From Molanna angustata (taxonomy: Eukaryota > Arthropoda > Insecta > Trichoptera > Molannidae): 64,000 nucleotides of DNA. The DNA lies in NCBI GenBank assembly GCA_963576475.1, contig OY754968.1, positions 18,302,734-18,366,733 on the forward strand, written 5' to 3'. Below, piece after piece: positions 34,988-47,055 of this stretch. Within the stretch, counting starts at the first letter, position 1, and the number at the start of each line of letters is the position of its first letter. The notes beneath the pieces were generated by a model. The model saw nothing but the letters and a program-made list of their open reading frames with translations, was not told where the DNA came from and made no database searches. A program made the translations under genes and the position numbers.

Positions 34988-35522
34988 CATAATTGGTGAA
35001 CGTTGGGCAAGCGCATAAAGTGATCGCGTAAACCAGCCAATGACTGTAGGTGCCTTGAGTTCCTAGTACCTACTCCTATCGTATTCCAACTTTGTTTCTT
35101 TAAAAATGCTGAAGGCACTATTCTATGCCACCAATATAGAATAGTGCTTCCAGTATTTTCTATTACCATTATTTTCGGATGCCCCGTAGGAACCGGGTTT
35201 TGGAGAATACAACAGGTAAAATAACATCTCACGTGGTACAGAAAAACAAAAAAGGGCATTAAAAAAGTATTTCAATTAACTAAAATATTACATATTTTTT
35301 ATTTTACTTTTTTATTTATTTAAAAAAAAACAAAAGCAGGTATAATAAACTAAAATTAAAAGGCAACTAGGTGAACCATCCATTCTGAATAATTCCTTTT
35401 TAGATGTGACAAGGCTGGTGTAAATGAATACACGCATGTGTCGCGCTTAATTTTATAAAGTTACCGCCTCCCGCACATTTGTCGCTGGTTACCTCACATA
35501 GCGGGATAATGTTGTATTGGTA
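34988..35522 (+). mobile_element. Rep-T, longest copy
   Basis: Contains the head (34988-35065), an inner 12-bp hairpin GCACTATTCTAT / ATAGAATAGTGC (about 35117-35150), a poly-A/T disruption (35270-35350) and the tail block 'gtcgctggttacctcac' (35485-35505). It links the head seen at 33.4 and 41.9 kb to the tail seen at 5.4 and 61.1 kb, so these are one family. No coding capacity. Confidence 0.7.
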
Positions 35523-35560
35523 TATAATTTAAAAATGTAAAAAAATATTTATATCCAACT

Positions 35561-35650
35561 AGGTCGTTGGCGGAAGTTCGAAATTGGCAACTGTCAAATA
35601 CGGGTTCAAATCCTGCCTCGACGGAATTCATTCACGTATAGAAGTAATGT
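35561..35650 (+). mobile_element. SINE-1 fragment (head and part of body)
   Basis: 'ggtcgttggcgg' and 'gggttcaaatcctgcctcga' retain part of the A region and the B box, then 'ttcattcacgtatag'. The 3' end is missing. Confidence 0.65.
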
Positions 35651-36153
35651 TAAAATTAATTTGAACGGATGATTTAATTTGATGACATTAAATAAATTAT
35701 TCAAACACTAGTTAAAATGTTTGTCACAAGTGTTATAAAACCAACCAGTGTATGTTTGAAACGCTAATGACAAATGTATTTCAATCAAACTCCAGTTAAC
35801 TTATAAGAACTTTAATAATGAAGCATATTAACCACTTGAATATAACTATTAGGAGTAATTTATGACCAAGTTAGTGAGAAGATACAGTCAAATCACTTTT
35901 GAAAAAAATATGCGGGTATTAAAGTTTAAATCACAATGTGTTACTTAGATTAACTTTACAATAAATCACATTTTATTACATTAAAAATGAGTTAAATAAA
36001 CAAGTATAATTCAATTAAAAATAAAAGTACCTACCTATTTTTGTTTGTAGATCTATTCTACACTTCATATTTACGAGTATACCAGATACCAGTAAATAAT
36101 GAAAGTATTTTTCATGGGCCCACGTTAGTAAGGGCCCGTGACGCAAGTCCCAA

Positions 36154-36347
36154 CCACCTTTCACCTGTACTCAAATACCTATACTAAAATTCCCATACAA
36201 AAATTCTACTGAAAATTTTACCTATACTAAAATACCGTCCCATACAAGAACAACAAAAATTGTATATAAATACAGTCCCAACGAAAATTTTGCATATATA
36301 TATATACACGAACTTTTTCATTTTTTTTCCCTTTTGTACTATGACCA
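36154..36347 (+). repeat. Interspersed repeat Rep-6, copy 2
   Basis: Pairs with 14869-15049; also followed by 'cccttttgtactatga'. Confidence 0.7.
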
Positions 36348-36410
36348 TCAACTTTTGCAGACATATTGACTGGCACAATAGAAAATACTCCTCATTTATT
36401 TGATTATATA

Positions 36411-36513
36411 TCCCCTAAATTAAGCAAATGCTTGAGGTATAGGTGAACGAAATCGAACTCGTGACCACTGGATTACTAATCCAGCGCGCTTACCGCTCTT
36501 CCACAACCCATCT
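36411..36513 (-). mobile_element. SINE-1, antisense
   Basis: Minus-strand head has 'gcggtaagcgcgctggatta', 'gtaatccagtggtcacgag' and 'ttcgat', so the anticodon arm (CTGGA-TTAGTAA-TCCAG) is intact with loop triplet AGT, suggesting a threonine-like tRNA ancestor. The body continues to 'tagggga' and the 3' end is truncated. Confidence 0.78.
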
Positions 36514-37683
36514 AATTTGATGTAATTGGAAAATCAATAACTGGTATAATTTTTTGTACATATTATGTCGCAATGTATGCATATATCTTCACATACAAAA
36601 ATCACGAGTCACGATATTCGTACACGAAAATCTACGATACCGCCCAACCGAATACAATGAAATTTTCCAAATTTGTATGGTTGGTTCCAGATTGTAAGTT
36701 TTTGACTTTAAAGGTGGCGCTGTTATTGAGGTACAAAAAAAGTATTATTCAACGAAATTTTTTAAAATTATTTTCAGTTCAGATTTTATTATTTTTATTT
36801 TCAAATCTATTGACATCAGCAGTACGTATCTAGAGAATATACTACGCTTAAATGTACAAAAAAAATGGTACGATTTTTTTTTCTTCATAAAATGAGATCT
36901 ATATAAAATGCGTTTAACAGAAGGCGATCTGTGGCAGAACAACGTCTGCCAGGGACACCTAGTTTTCTTATAAATATTTCATATTCATTATTTTAAACCA
37001 GCTTTCATGTGAAAGATAGTTAGCGTTATAACAAAGACATCCAATCGTATAAAGGGTCTCTTTGTAAAATAGCAAACAAAATTTACAGTCCAAATTAATG
37101 TTCAAAATACATATATTATTTTTCATGCGTTACGGAAAATCGAACGAAAGTATATTTCCATTTGACGATAATGATGATACGAACTTTACGGAAAAAAAAG
37201 AAATCAAAACAAATATGAATATAAATTGCCAAAGTAAAGTTATCTCGTGCTGCTGGTTGGAATGGAAATATCGTGATGTAAAGAATGTTCACTTAGTAAT
37301 TTATGGGGTAATAAAAAATACCGGAATATGCGTCAAATACACACAGAATATTATGGAAATAGAAAATTTTGAATCTGTAGTAGGTACCTAGAATGTCGAC
37401 GTCGCTCTACCCACAGCCGACCTTCAACGTGACAATAAAAGTTATAGCTTAATAAAAGGGCATCCAATATGTAGGAATATTTTTATCATAACATATTGTA
37501 ACAACAACCGTAACTCTAAAATGAGAATCAAACCGTAATTACACGCCATGACAATTTTCTAAATTACATTTCTTAATATACCAACAGAAATATTCTTTGA
37601 TAGAATAAAGAGTTCCTTAACAAATTCACGCACAGTGTATAAACATTATAAAAAAAATGTTTCAAAGTTATGAAAGTACGTGG
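36514..37683. other. Unassigned stretch
   Basis: A 97-codon plus-strand frame (37098-37391) has no recognisable motif and no supported splice context. Nothing else seen. Confidence 0.4.
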
Positions 37684-38015
37684 CAGAGGCGTACCTACTT
37701 TGTATAATCTTAGAGGGTAAGAAAATCATGCCGCTTTATACAATTCTAAAACCTCTTAATTTCTTGTGAGGTACTAATATTAATTTTAATCAATACTATG
37801 ATACAAATGACATAAAAAAATATGTAAACTTATTTGACACAATTTTATTGAATAAATAAAAAAATACACATATCTACTCTTAGACAAACAGAAAACTTTA
37901 CATCATTCAGAAAACATATTGAAATACATTCTCAAATCTTCCCATGTTAGGTGGGAAAGGAACTTAAATAAATGGAAATTACGCTTGAAATACGAGTCAC
38001 CTTGTTGCGCCTCTG
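37684..38015. mobile_element. Weak candidate hAT-type MITE
   Basis: Left end CAGAGGCGTACC and right end GTTGCGCCTCTG share an 8-bp inverted CAGAGGCG. The adjacent 8 bases (GTACGTGG and GTAAAAAC) do not match, so no target duplication supports it. Confidence 0.25.
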
Positions 38016-38624
38016 GTAAAAACATTAGAGCAAAGAGAGAAGTCTGCTAAAAATATTAACTTGTGAGAAAATACAGAAAATCAGAAGCGGCTTTGACTTG
38101 AAAACAAGAAGAAACTTGGAACAGGTGTATGATTTGTTATAGTTGGGAAGTTTTCACTTTGGGAAGAGTGTGTTAGGGGAACAAAGGAGGATAATATTAT
38201 AGAAATACGCATAAGGCGAGATTAGGGAAGATGAAACGTAAATAGGATTAGCAACAAATAAACCAGTATTAAGAACGCGCCATGATTATTCAGAACAAAT
38301 TACTTAATGGTCATAAGTATCTACATATATACTTCTAAAGGGATACGAGTATGTATGAAAAAAAGACACTTGAAATATTACTCGTTTCTTATTTTCTATA
38401 GATATTCCCCAACGACGTAAAATAAAATCGAAAATAAAAGATGTTATAGAATTGAAAGAAAAATGAACACCATAAATCTGTATCATGTATGTCAGCTGAA
38501 TTATATTTATAAAAAAAATACAATTATATGTCGATTATAGTTATATGGAAGGATAATAATAAATATGTGATATGGATTTATATAGACAGACTAAATATTA
38601 GAAATAAATTTATTGAACGATCAA

Positions 38625-38945
38625 AATAAATTTATTTATTTATAAAATTTTATAATTACTGACATAACAATTACATACTTCGTTAATAAGTGTGTGTGTG
38701 TATATGTAACTGTTATGTGAGTAATTGTGATGGTATAATGATCACCTTACTAGAAAGTACTGTGCCGATGTGATAAATTGTTCAGTTGCAGTTTATATAA
38801 GTACATATAGTTGTCGCGAAATATCTTGAACTAGGCTTCCGGGTGCGCAGAGCACAAATTTGTGTCTTTTTGCTTCGTTGGTATACGCGTATTCCGCCCC
38901 CCTTCTCGGCGATATGCCCAAGAATTTCATTATATTTGTGAAATA
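38625..38945. repeat. LINE-tail-like segment and Rep-7, copy 2
   Basis: 38625-38760 has an antisense TTTATTTATT tail and a GT tract like 27.9 and 40.9 kb. 38814-38945 matches Rep-7 at 28.5 kb ('aaatttgtgtctttttgctt'). Confidence 0.45.
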
Positions 38946-39084
38946 AAGGTTGAAATTGATTATACTCGGTTTGGTGTTATTATGTTATGAATATGTTGCG
39001 AACCGATTTTTTTATTCCTCACTACTCCAAGGGGATATTATTAGGATTCATGAATTCACAATTTTTAAGGTTATTTTTTTATTT

Positions 39085-39152
39085 CAGACTAACAACTAGT
39101 ATCATTCTGAGATTGTATTCTGAAAGTTTCATCGCAATGTAGCTGTGTGCTA
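39085..39152 (-). repeat. Interspersed repeat Rep-8, copy 2
   Basis: Reverse complement of 33925-33992 with few differences. Confidence 0.65.
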
Positions 39153-39424
39153 TGTACGGCGAGTTTATTCTAACTTATTTTATCTAGTTTATTTAGTTTA
39201 TTCTTTTTATCGATTAACATTACTCATTCGATTCTATACTCGCTAAGACCCCATTAGATTTTGAATGATATCTCAATTATTTTAACCTGTCAATTATTTC
39301 AAAGTGACCAAAATATCAGTAAACAAAAAAATTATAATTTTATTTAGAAATTGCTAAAAAGCCACATCACTTTCATAAAATGTCATTGAAGAATTATCAA
39401 GATTTCATAATTCTTCTCATTTTC

Positions 39425-39874
39425 TTTGCGTATATCTTTACATATATAATTCTGTACGTGTGTATGTCACTGAATTCTTCCTAAACGGCTGAACCGATTT
39501 TGATGATTTTTTTTTGTGTGAGTCCCTGAATGGTTTAGTTTCACAAAATGGAATTTCAAAAATTAATATAGTAAAAATTTCTATATTAAAAGTTTTCTAT
39601 AAAAGGAGATTAGAAAACATGATTTTTTATAATTATAAATTATAATAGGTGGCACTAACGTCGAATTATAAATGTTTAGTTATTTTCCATCTAACAACAC
39701 TAAGAAATCTAAAATTATATACGAAACGACAATCTATTTGACCTCAATGTGTCGAACAAGAAAATGTAAGTTTGCTCAGCGAATAATAACATCCATATGA
39801 TTCAAATATATGTTACATATATTTTTTTGTTTCACAAATAGTTCGGGCATGATAACGTCTGTCGGGTCCGCTAG
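39425..39874 (+). mobile_element. Helitron-like non-autonomous element, second family
   Basis: Contains 'cctaaacggctgaaccgatt' and 'ttgatga' near the 5' part, the widespread lepidopteran Helitron block. It ends 'gtctgtcgggtccgCTAG' (CTAG 39871-39874). The 5' end is not sharply defined. No coding frame. Confidence 0.6.
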
Positions 39875-40234
39875 GAATCTAAATTCTGTAAAATGTTTTT
39901 CTTTTTCTGTAACATTTTATGTAGATTTTGTATTTAAAATTATGGTTTGTGTAGCATTGCACCCCCCCTGCTCACAGACTGGAATAAAATTATTTTTATT
40001 ATAAAATATTTAAATCAAAAATAATGTCATGAAAATGCTGAAAAATTTCCCTACAAAATATGAAAACTTTGTGGAATCACTTGGCGGTGAGGAATAACCC
40101 ACTCGTTCAACCGTGACGTTATTTGTAATTTTGTGTTATAATATCTATCTGGTATAAGTCTCAATAAATTTGTTGATTTGGTAGCATAATATTTAAAATG
40201 TCTTTTACTTTGACGTTACACAAATATACCTACA

Positions 40235-40510
40235 CTATGTAGACAAGCGATATAGAACATAGATAGTATAAGTGGCAAGTCGAGGTGATGAAGTTCCCAA
40301 TCACAAATTTGCCTCTAGTGGCAAATGGCAAGTAGCAGTGACGTCATGTCCTAACACAGGCTGGGATCGAGCGGTGTGCGGCGCCAACTCAAGCAGCAGC
40401 CCAAATGTTTGCAGTGCCGAGTGTATTAATTATGTCACCGACTCCCTCGATAGTTAATTCACTCCTTGATCCAAAGGCTCCCGGCCGGGGTAGGAGGAAT
40501 ACATATAGTC
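40235..40510. other. Small GC-rich island of unknown origin
   Basis: A 61-codon plus-strand frame (40272-40457) ends the island; it has no recognisable domain. The flanking 'ggctcccggccggggtagga' is unlike local sequence. Probably a fragment of a GC-rich retroelement or old exon; not identified. Confidence 0.3.
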
Positions 40511-40849
40511 TAAAGAGATTGGAGTGAAGGTAATGAATTTTCCAACATCACTAACGGCTTTGTGTTGAAGTAAGAACAAAACTTCGATACAAAATATATA
40601 GGTAGGTACCTACTATCTTTGTGTCTAGGTATTATTCTACATAGAAACATTGTATTATATATTATACAACTATCAGTTAATGGTCGCCAACATACACAGT
40701 GAAGACGGCTCTTAAAAAAGACGAAGAAAATCAGTTAAGATGAGCAAAAAATTTGGTGATCCCATTTCTGAATTCTGCTTAGACTGATTCCATTTATTTC
40801 TTGTTGTATAAATGAATGTATGAGACAATATATGTATTTGTATTATGAT

Positions 40850-41130
40850 ATAAGCTAATTTATTTAGCTTTTTTTTTATTTCATTAATTTACATAAATTA
40901 TATAAGTATTACAATGCTATCACATACTTGAAATATAATGTGAGTGCGTAATTGTGCGTGTTAGTTACCTACTGGTAATATTTGATCAATTGCGTGGTAT
41001 GAGAGTACATAGTGTATATTGTTTATAAATTAAATAATAATGTATTTGTTATTGCAATAAATGTGGGAGTTTATTATGTTTAATTTGGTGTTATAATGTT
41101 ATTTGTATGTTCCGAAACGATGTTATATAT
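40850..41130 (-). mobile_element. Possible LINE 3'-UTR remnant, antisense
   Basis: AT tail, then GT-rich block. 'tttggtgttataatgttat' and 'gtatgttccgaaacgatg' resemble 38970-39005. Confidence 0.3.
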
Positions 41131-41269
41131 CCACGATGTTATGAGTTTTTGTAGTTTTGTGACGTTGTATTTTGTGATAGCAGTTTCAGTGAAATTGCTA
41201 AACAATTGGATACATTAATTATATTGGTGATAGAGTTTATGGTTAAGATTTTAGTCTAATTTTCACTTT

Positions 41270-41410
41270 TCCATCCTTGTGTAATTTTATCGTTGGACTC
41301 ACATTCATACATCATAATCGTCTGTTATTTGAACTTATTTTTCATATGGTCGTGCCAAAGAAAATAATCGAGTCGTTCTTCTATCTATATTGAACTCTTG
41401 ATCAGCACAC
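41270..41410 (-). mobile_element. Diverged RTE-like LINE remnant
   Basis: 'tcatacat-at', 'tcttctgttattt'-like and 'atggtcgtgccaaa' follow the order of 10440-10560. Highly diverged; no frame kept. Confidence 0.35.
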
Positions 41411-41918
41411 ATGTAGTAAAATGTTCACGTAAATGTAAATCATCCATTGTTATAAAGCTTATTGATATCGGGGCTGTTTCAATGGATGAGAAGTATTAAC
41501 CAAGTCTGGCTCAGACCTTTAAATCAAACGGCACGTCATATTATAGTCACCTACATATAGGTGCACCACTTGCAGATGTCAATCGGTGCTAAGTTCAATG
41601 ATATAATAGGAAGAGATAGATGGGTGGGTAGGGAGAGGGGAGTGCTAGGGTGCATCACGCCATCTATTAATCAAAGCTGAATGAAAAGGGTGAAGTAGGT
41701 GTATCAGTGAGCGTCAAGCGGATATGGCGGTTGACAGATAATGTCACCTAATACAAATATATCTTCATACCACGACGTCATTGAACAAGACGTAATGCAT
41801 CCTATTATAAATAATTTGAAGAATAATTAATGTTAATTATAATTTTAAATATAATTTTTTTCAGGTGAATTGTTACACATTATTCAAATATATAGAACTT
41901 TCAAAAATTACATAGATA

Positions 41919-42136
41919 AGGGAACTCAATAAGAAGGCATAATTGGCGAACGTTGCGCAAGTGCATAAAGTGATCACGTAAACCTGTCCATGACAGGTCG
42001 TAAGCCCTGTAGGTGCATTTCATATAGTTCAACAATGAGGTTCACCACCCATTCTGAATGTTGTTTTATTAGGTAAGACGACACTGGTGTGTGGGGACAC
42101 AAGCATGAGTGCAAATCCGAATCGTACCATAATGGC
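41919..42136 (+). mobile_element. Rep-T with internal deletion
   Basis: Head 'gcataattggcgaacgttgc' and 'gtcgtaagccctgtaggtgc' joins directly to the later block 'gaggttcaccacccattctg' and 'actggtgtgtgggga', skipping the central part present at 35.1-35.3 kb. Confidence 0.7.
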
Positions 42137-42199
42137 ATACATATTCCACTTATGGGCCACGTATAATAATACAATTTTATTTTGAACAGTATAATAAAT

Positions 42200-44335
42200 A
42201 AGAATAACATAAGTAATTGTAACCTTATCAGCCCACCTTTGATTTCATGTTGAATGTACTCACTGCTGGTAACAAAACAATGAATTATTCCTGTCTAATA
42301 TGGCTCCTGAAAATGGTTCTGGTCATACAGAATATGTGCACGGACCTGATCCTTTCCAAATTATTATATTTGGTAAGGCATCGGTACAGTGGCGAATTCT
42401 GAGAGGAGCGTTAGTGTTTGTTTGTCTAAAAAGAACGTTGATGTGAACCTTGTTCATCGAAATTAATAATTTTCATTGGTCTGTATAGTCAATATTGGAG
42501 TATATTATGTCATAAAGGTACATAAAGTCTGAGGTCCTTTGTATTGTCTGTAAAGTCTCCAATTCATGTTTGTAATTATTACCAAATTTGTACTTCATGC
42601 GTCTCAAAAATATGTGTTGAATTCATTCTATACTGTTAACATAAATATTATATATTTTTTATTTTTTTCTAATTCTCTGATTCTTTAGTGTCTATTTTTA
42701 TCTTAATCTGTGTTTTTATCTAAATCTATATATTTATATTTTATCCTAATCTATATTTTATGTTTTTATATTTCATCAATGTCTATATTTTTATTTGTTT
42801 CTATATTTCATCTTTGTGTGTAATTAATTATTGTAAGTGTATATTGTAAAAAGTAAATGGCTTATGTCGTATATTTTGTAAAGAAATAAATGATCAAATA
42901 TTGTGGATTCCAGATAATTGACGGTATTAAAGAATGATAATTAATATGTACATAATATGTCATTAATATTTTCGTAGTTAAATTATGGCACATTTTAAAC
43001 ATAAGCGGAGTGAAAGTGGGGTTTTGCGATACTGACGGACGTAACTCAGCTAGCACATTCATATGTAGACTCTTTCATACTTTAATAATATTATTTCTTG
43101 GAAATTTTACTAGAAATAACAAAAACCAATTTATACTGCACTTATTTAGGTGTTCCCACTATTCGCATCGCACCCCCAACCCTCGTTTTTCAGCACAGGT
43201 CTCATGCGTACTGCTATGAAAAGAATGTAATCATTCATTAACTCATTTGTGGTTTACAAAAGGGAATAAAGAAAATGAAAATTAAGAAACTATCCTGGAG
43301 AATCTTGGCTCAATTAAAATTATATTAATATTCAATTAGGAATCGCTGATGCAGTTTCATCTTGTAAGATTAAATGTTCCCATTGAATCTTGAGAGTATC
43401 ACACAAATCTTGAATCAATTCACTATTCTTTCTCTCTGTCTGATCTGATTAAATAATGAAACCTTTAACGATGCAGTCGATCCGTGAATCCTCTAGATTA
43501 GTTTTTAATTAACTCGAGCTCACCACTACTTCGTTTACACAACGACAAAATTAATGTAGACTAAATTTAGAAATAAAACGGTTGCTTTATTAATCCTTAT
43601 ATTTAAAAATTAAGGCTGCTCATCTTTGCGCTCGCAAAACTGAGAAGCAGTCGATCGATTGAATTAAAATTTTGACACATCGTTGCATTCGAATATGCAC
43701 GGTTTTATTGATAATTTATAAAGAAAAAAAATCATAAAAAGCCTGAGGCTTCCTCAAGATGGAAGCTAATACGGGTATTAGAGTAACGATATTAACAATC
43801 CTTATTCTGAACAAAAACGTCAAACACACAAGTTTAACTATGAAATGATCCCGTGAATTCTTTATTATCCCCTTTTAATTGAATATTAAGAATAATGGAA
43901 TGCCACAAACAAATAGGCGAGCTCCCCACAGGGATAAGGAAAAAGTTGGACGCGTGTCCGATTATCCTTCGCACACGTGTCTGAGCAACGAACAGAATGA
44001 TGTGGAGATAAGGACAAGCCGAAGGAATTACTGCATGAAAGAAGTCTATACAAGTATTAGGCATGAAGGGGAAGGTAAATAAATAGCGGAGTAATGCGCA
44101 AGATACCTCGAGGGTCGCTCCCTCCTACAAATCGTTCAATTCGAAATCTCAGCAAGTGCAAACAAACGCCAGAAGCAAAACGTCAGTTTATAATATTTGA
44201 ACAAGTCATCGGATTTGTAGACATTTCAAGTCGTGGAATTGTATGCTTATTACATCCGAACAATCATAATAAGAAGTCAATAAAAAATGACATTTGAAAA
44301 AAAAATCGTATCAAAAGCCAATAAATATTTAGTTG
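42200..44335. other. Unassigned stretch
   Basis: A low-complexity tract with 'atctatatttttat' variants (42650-42800) is the only structure. The moderately GC-rich patch 43880-44170 has short frames but no recognised domain. Confidence 0.4.
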
Positions 44336-44339
44336 TAGG

Positions 44340-44455
44340 TTGGTACCTAAAGGCCCTTGTATACCATGGGCATACGGATGTACACAAATATGCACACAAA
44401 ATTACCATCTAATGAATGAAACACGAAAAAAATATTGTATAACACCAAATGAATA
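44340..44455 (-). repeat. Interspersed repeat Rep-5, distal piece (interrupted)
   Basis: Reverse complement gives 'cgtgtttcatt', 'gtgtgcat', 'tgtgtacatccgtat' and 'tacaagggcct', matching 61285-61375. The remainder resumes at 44948. Confidence 0.7.
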
Positions 44456-44947
44456 AATAAATTTTTTGAGACCTAAAGACAGACTACTAATAACACACGA
44501 CAGACAAACTAGATCAGTGACCAACAAACTTTTACGTACAAACAAATTCAACAATGACTATGGACGTAGGACCGAAGATGTGCTGCTGCCCAAGGTCTGG
44601 AACCCCATGCCTGCCAGCTTGAAGCAGTGTGGATCCATCGAGGAATTCAAAAAGAAAGCCAAAGGATATATATTACACAAAAATCCTCGATGGTTGATCT
44701 AAGGGGTGAGCGCGGGTTGTTCCGGACTTTGTAGGAAAAATGTAGTATATAAATACATGTACAATATTAGTTTTTAATTGAAGTTTATATGTATATATGT
44801 GTATATATACGTATATACATATTTTTTTATTTTTGCATATTATAAAATTGTTACAATTAAGATCACAGCCAAAAATCCCCTTAAGGGATTAGGCAAAATA
44901 ACATGATAATTGTAATTATATTCTTTATTAATAAAATAAATAAAAAA
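44456..44947 (+). mobile_element. LINE 3' end inserted into Rep-5
   Basis: The frame 44466-44702 encodes the last part of a non-LTR polyprotein, with RSVTNKLLRTNKF, DVLLPKVWNPMP, SLKQC and SIEEFKKKAKGY. This 'LFN-LP-L... FKKK-K-YL' style ending is common at the C-terminus of Jockey/CR1-like LINEs. A 240-bp 3' UTR and an A-rich AATAAA-type tail (44925-44947) follow. Only the 3' end was copied. Insertion splits Rep-5, whose uninterrupted counterpart is at 61.2-61.4 kb. Confidence 0.72.
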
Positions 44948-45330
44948 AAAAATCTGTGATGTACAATATTTTTTCGTGAAGAAAACACAAAATTTAGATG
45001 TTTTTTTTAACAGCAAGAATAGTAATTAAAATAGTAAAAAAAGCTCTGCCGGTAGATTTTGGTAATCACTTTCGATTGAAGTAAAAATCTACTCCATAGG
45101 CTTTGTAGTTTATTAGTTATTTACAAAAAAAATAAAAATTGGTTTAATGAAAACTAATTTTACAAGGAAACTATTAAACCATTTCAAATGTCACTGTGCA
45201 TTTGATGTACATGAAGAAGATAAATAAATAAATAAACATAAAGAAACTCACGCAATAAAATAAAGATGTGAAAATAAACTGTTACAAAGACGTATCTTTT
45301 GAGGAAAAAAATTTCAAATTTTACTATTAA
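44948..45330 (-). repeat. Interspersed repeat Rep-5, proximal piece
   Basis: Reverse complement matches 60822-61069 ('aaaagatacgtcttt', 'gcatgagttt' variant, 'tttttacttcaatcgaa', 'atctaccgg') and continues to 'cttcacgaaaaaatat' matching 61235-61250. It lacks the Rep-T piece that interrupts the 61-kb copy. Confidence 0.75.
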
Positions 45331-45559
45331 GCCTACGAGAAAGAGAAGAGAAGATGTGGAAGCAGTTCAAATGGTTATAAATCACGAGAATTAGTCTGAC
45401 GTGTTTCAAAAAATATTGAAATAAATCTGTAGTATAGTTTCCGTCAAAATTATTGAGCCTTTTCGCCGTGGAGGGGGGCGGTTTGCACATATTTCAACCA
45501 AGCAAAAAGATATAAATTTGCGCTTTGTGCACCCACCCGACTGGCTCGAGATGCTTTCC

Positions 45560-46196
45560 GATAACTATCATAATCATCATCATTGGCGCTACAGCCCACT
45601 GTGAGCCTTGGCCTCCTCCAGAATTTTTCGCCATTTAGATCTGTCCATCGCCTGCACTCTCCAGTTTGTAACGCCAATCCTCTTTAGATCCTCCTGTATG
45701 CCGTCCATCCACCGCAGCTTGGGTCTCCCCACACCACGTCTCCCCTCCGGTCGTGTGTCGAGAATCTTCTTTGGGATTCGGTCTTCCTCCATTCGCTGAA
45801 CGTGCCCTAACCATTGAAGCCGATGTATTTTAATATATTTTACTATGTTAGGATCACTGTAAAGGTTCTCCAGCTCATGGTTGTACCTTATCCTCCATAT
45901 TCCACTCTCACAAAGAGGCCCAAAGATTTTTCTCAAAACCTTCCGTTCAAAAACCAACAGCGCTTTTTCATCCTTCCTATTAAGAACCCAGCATTCTGCA
46001 CCATATACAGCACAAGTACTGGTCGCAGCAATGTTTTATACAATAACAACTTAGTATTTCGTGTCAACAATCGGGACTTGAGATGTCGGTGAATACCGAA
46101 ATAGCATTTATTTGCCACAGCTATTCGTCTTTTAATATCGACACTAACATAACTTCCGATAACTATAGAGATATTTAATTGCGAAAAATCGTTCAA
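45560..46196 (-). pseudogene. RTE-like LINE C-terminal region with one frameshift
   Basis: Two overlapping minus-strand frames (46196-45933 and 45957-45589) make one coding run broken by a frameshift near 45950. The first carries RRIAVANKCYFGIHRHLKSR and LLLYKTLLRPVL. The second carries FERKVLRKIFGPLCESGIWR, LQWLGHVQRMEEDRIPKKIL and GRRGVGRPKLRWMDGIQEDL, ending EEAKAHSGL. These are the last conserved blocks of an RTE-like LINE RT. The 3' end, with 'gggctgtagcgccaatgatg' and an ATG-rich tail, lies at 45560-45600. Better conserved than the other LINEs here; the catalytic core is absent. Confidence 0.85.
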
Positions 46197-46324
46197 AATA
46201 TTAATCGGCAGCTTCCATAGACTTAATCACTATAACATTTTTTAAATTCAATAGATTTTTCTTAATATACTTTCTTCAAAACATTGTAAAACAATTGTAA
46301 ATCTGTGAACAAAGATACACACCA

Positions 46325-46445
46325 TTATACCATCATGGCATATACCACAATAGGGGTAACCAGCAACAGGTGCGCGGGTGTAAAAAAAAAGGAAAAAAAG
46401 GAAACCCATGACATGCGTGTTTTTCCACACACCTGTCAATTTTAT
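46325..46445 (-). mobile_element. Rep-T tail, antisense
   Basis: Reverse complement: 'acaggtgtgtgg', 'acacgcatg', 'acacccgcgcacctgttgct', 'ggttacccc' and 'gccatgatggtata'. Matches the tail of the 5.4- and 61.1-kb copies. Confidence 0.7.
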
Positions 46446-46449
46446 CAAA

Positions 46450-47055
46450 AAATTGAACGATGATTTACGAAATTATAATAACATAATTTAATTTTACTAA
46501 ATAATTAACTTCAGATTATATTAATTCTAATAAAAAAATACACCAGAGAAAGCAAACATAGCATAATCCCAATTTAGCAAATTGGTATCCGAGGTACATT
46601 GTAAGATGAAGCAATTCGATTCCGACGAAATGGGTAATAAATATTCATTAGATTGAAAGCTGTAGGCACCATTACGAAATATCAGATCAAAATCTAAATG
46701 CTAAACTCTCTGCTCGAAAAATACCATGTGTGGTCGTGTCAGTCGATAGGAATATGAAATATGCGAATATTTTGTGAATTTAGCAAACACACATCAAACG
46801 ACCTTTAAATCGCATGCGAAACGAGTAGGTACCGACTAAAACGATTGAACGTTTATAAAAAAATCGTTATTATTTCCAGAATTTTCTGCACATTACAATA
46901 AATCTTAATTCACTTGGTTCAGTAGCTTTATACCTATCAAAATAATTCTAAGAGACATTAATTTTTGAAAAGGGTCACAACACTCCCATTTTTTCAAATA
47001 TTAATAACTACGTGTAACTTTTTTAGTGGTCGGATACGCCATAAATATATCATAA
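46450..47055. other. Unassigned AT-rich stretch
   Basis: No feature recognised. Confidence 0.45.

Noticed and set aside
37098..37391. 97-codon frame
   Set aside because: No recognisable motif; composition typical of AT-rich chance frames.
42386..42400. CAGTGGCG as a second hAT terminus
   Set aside because: No inverted partner or 8-bp duplication was found nearby.
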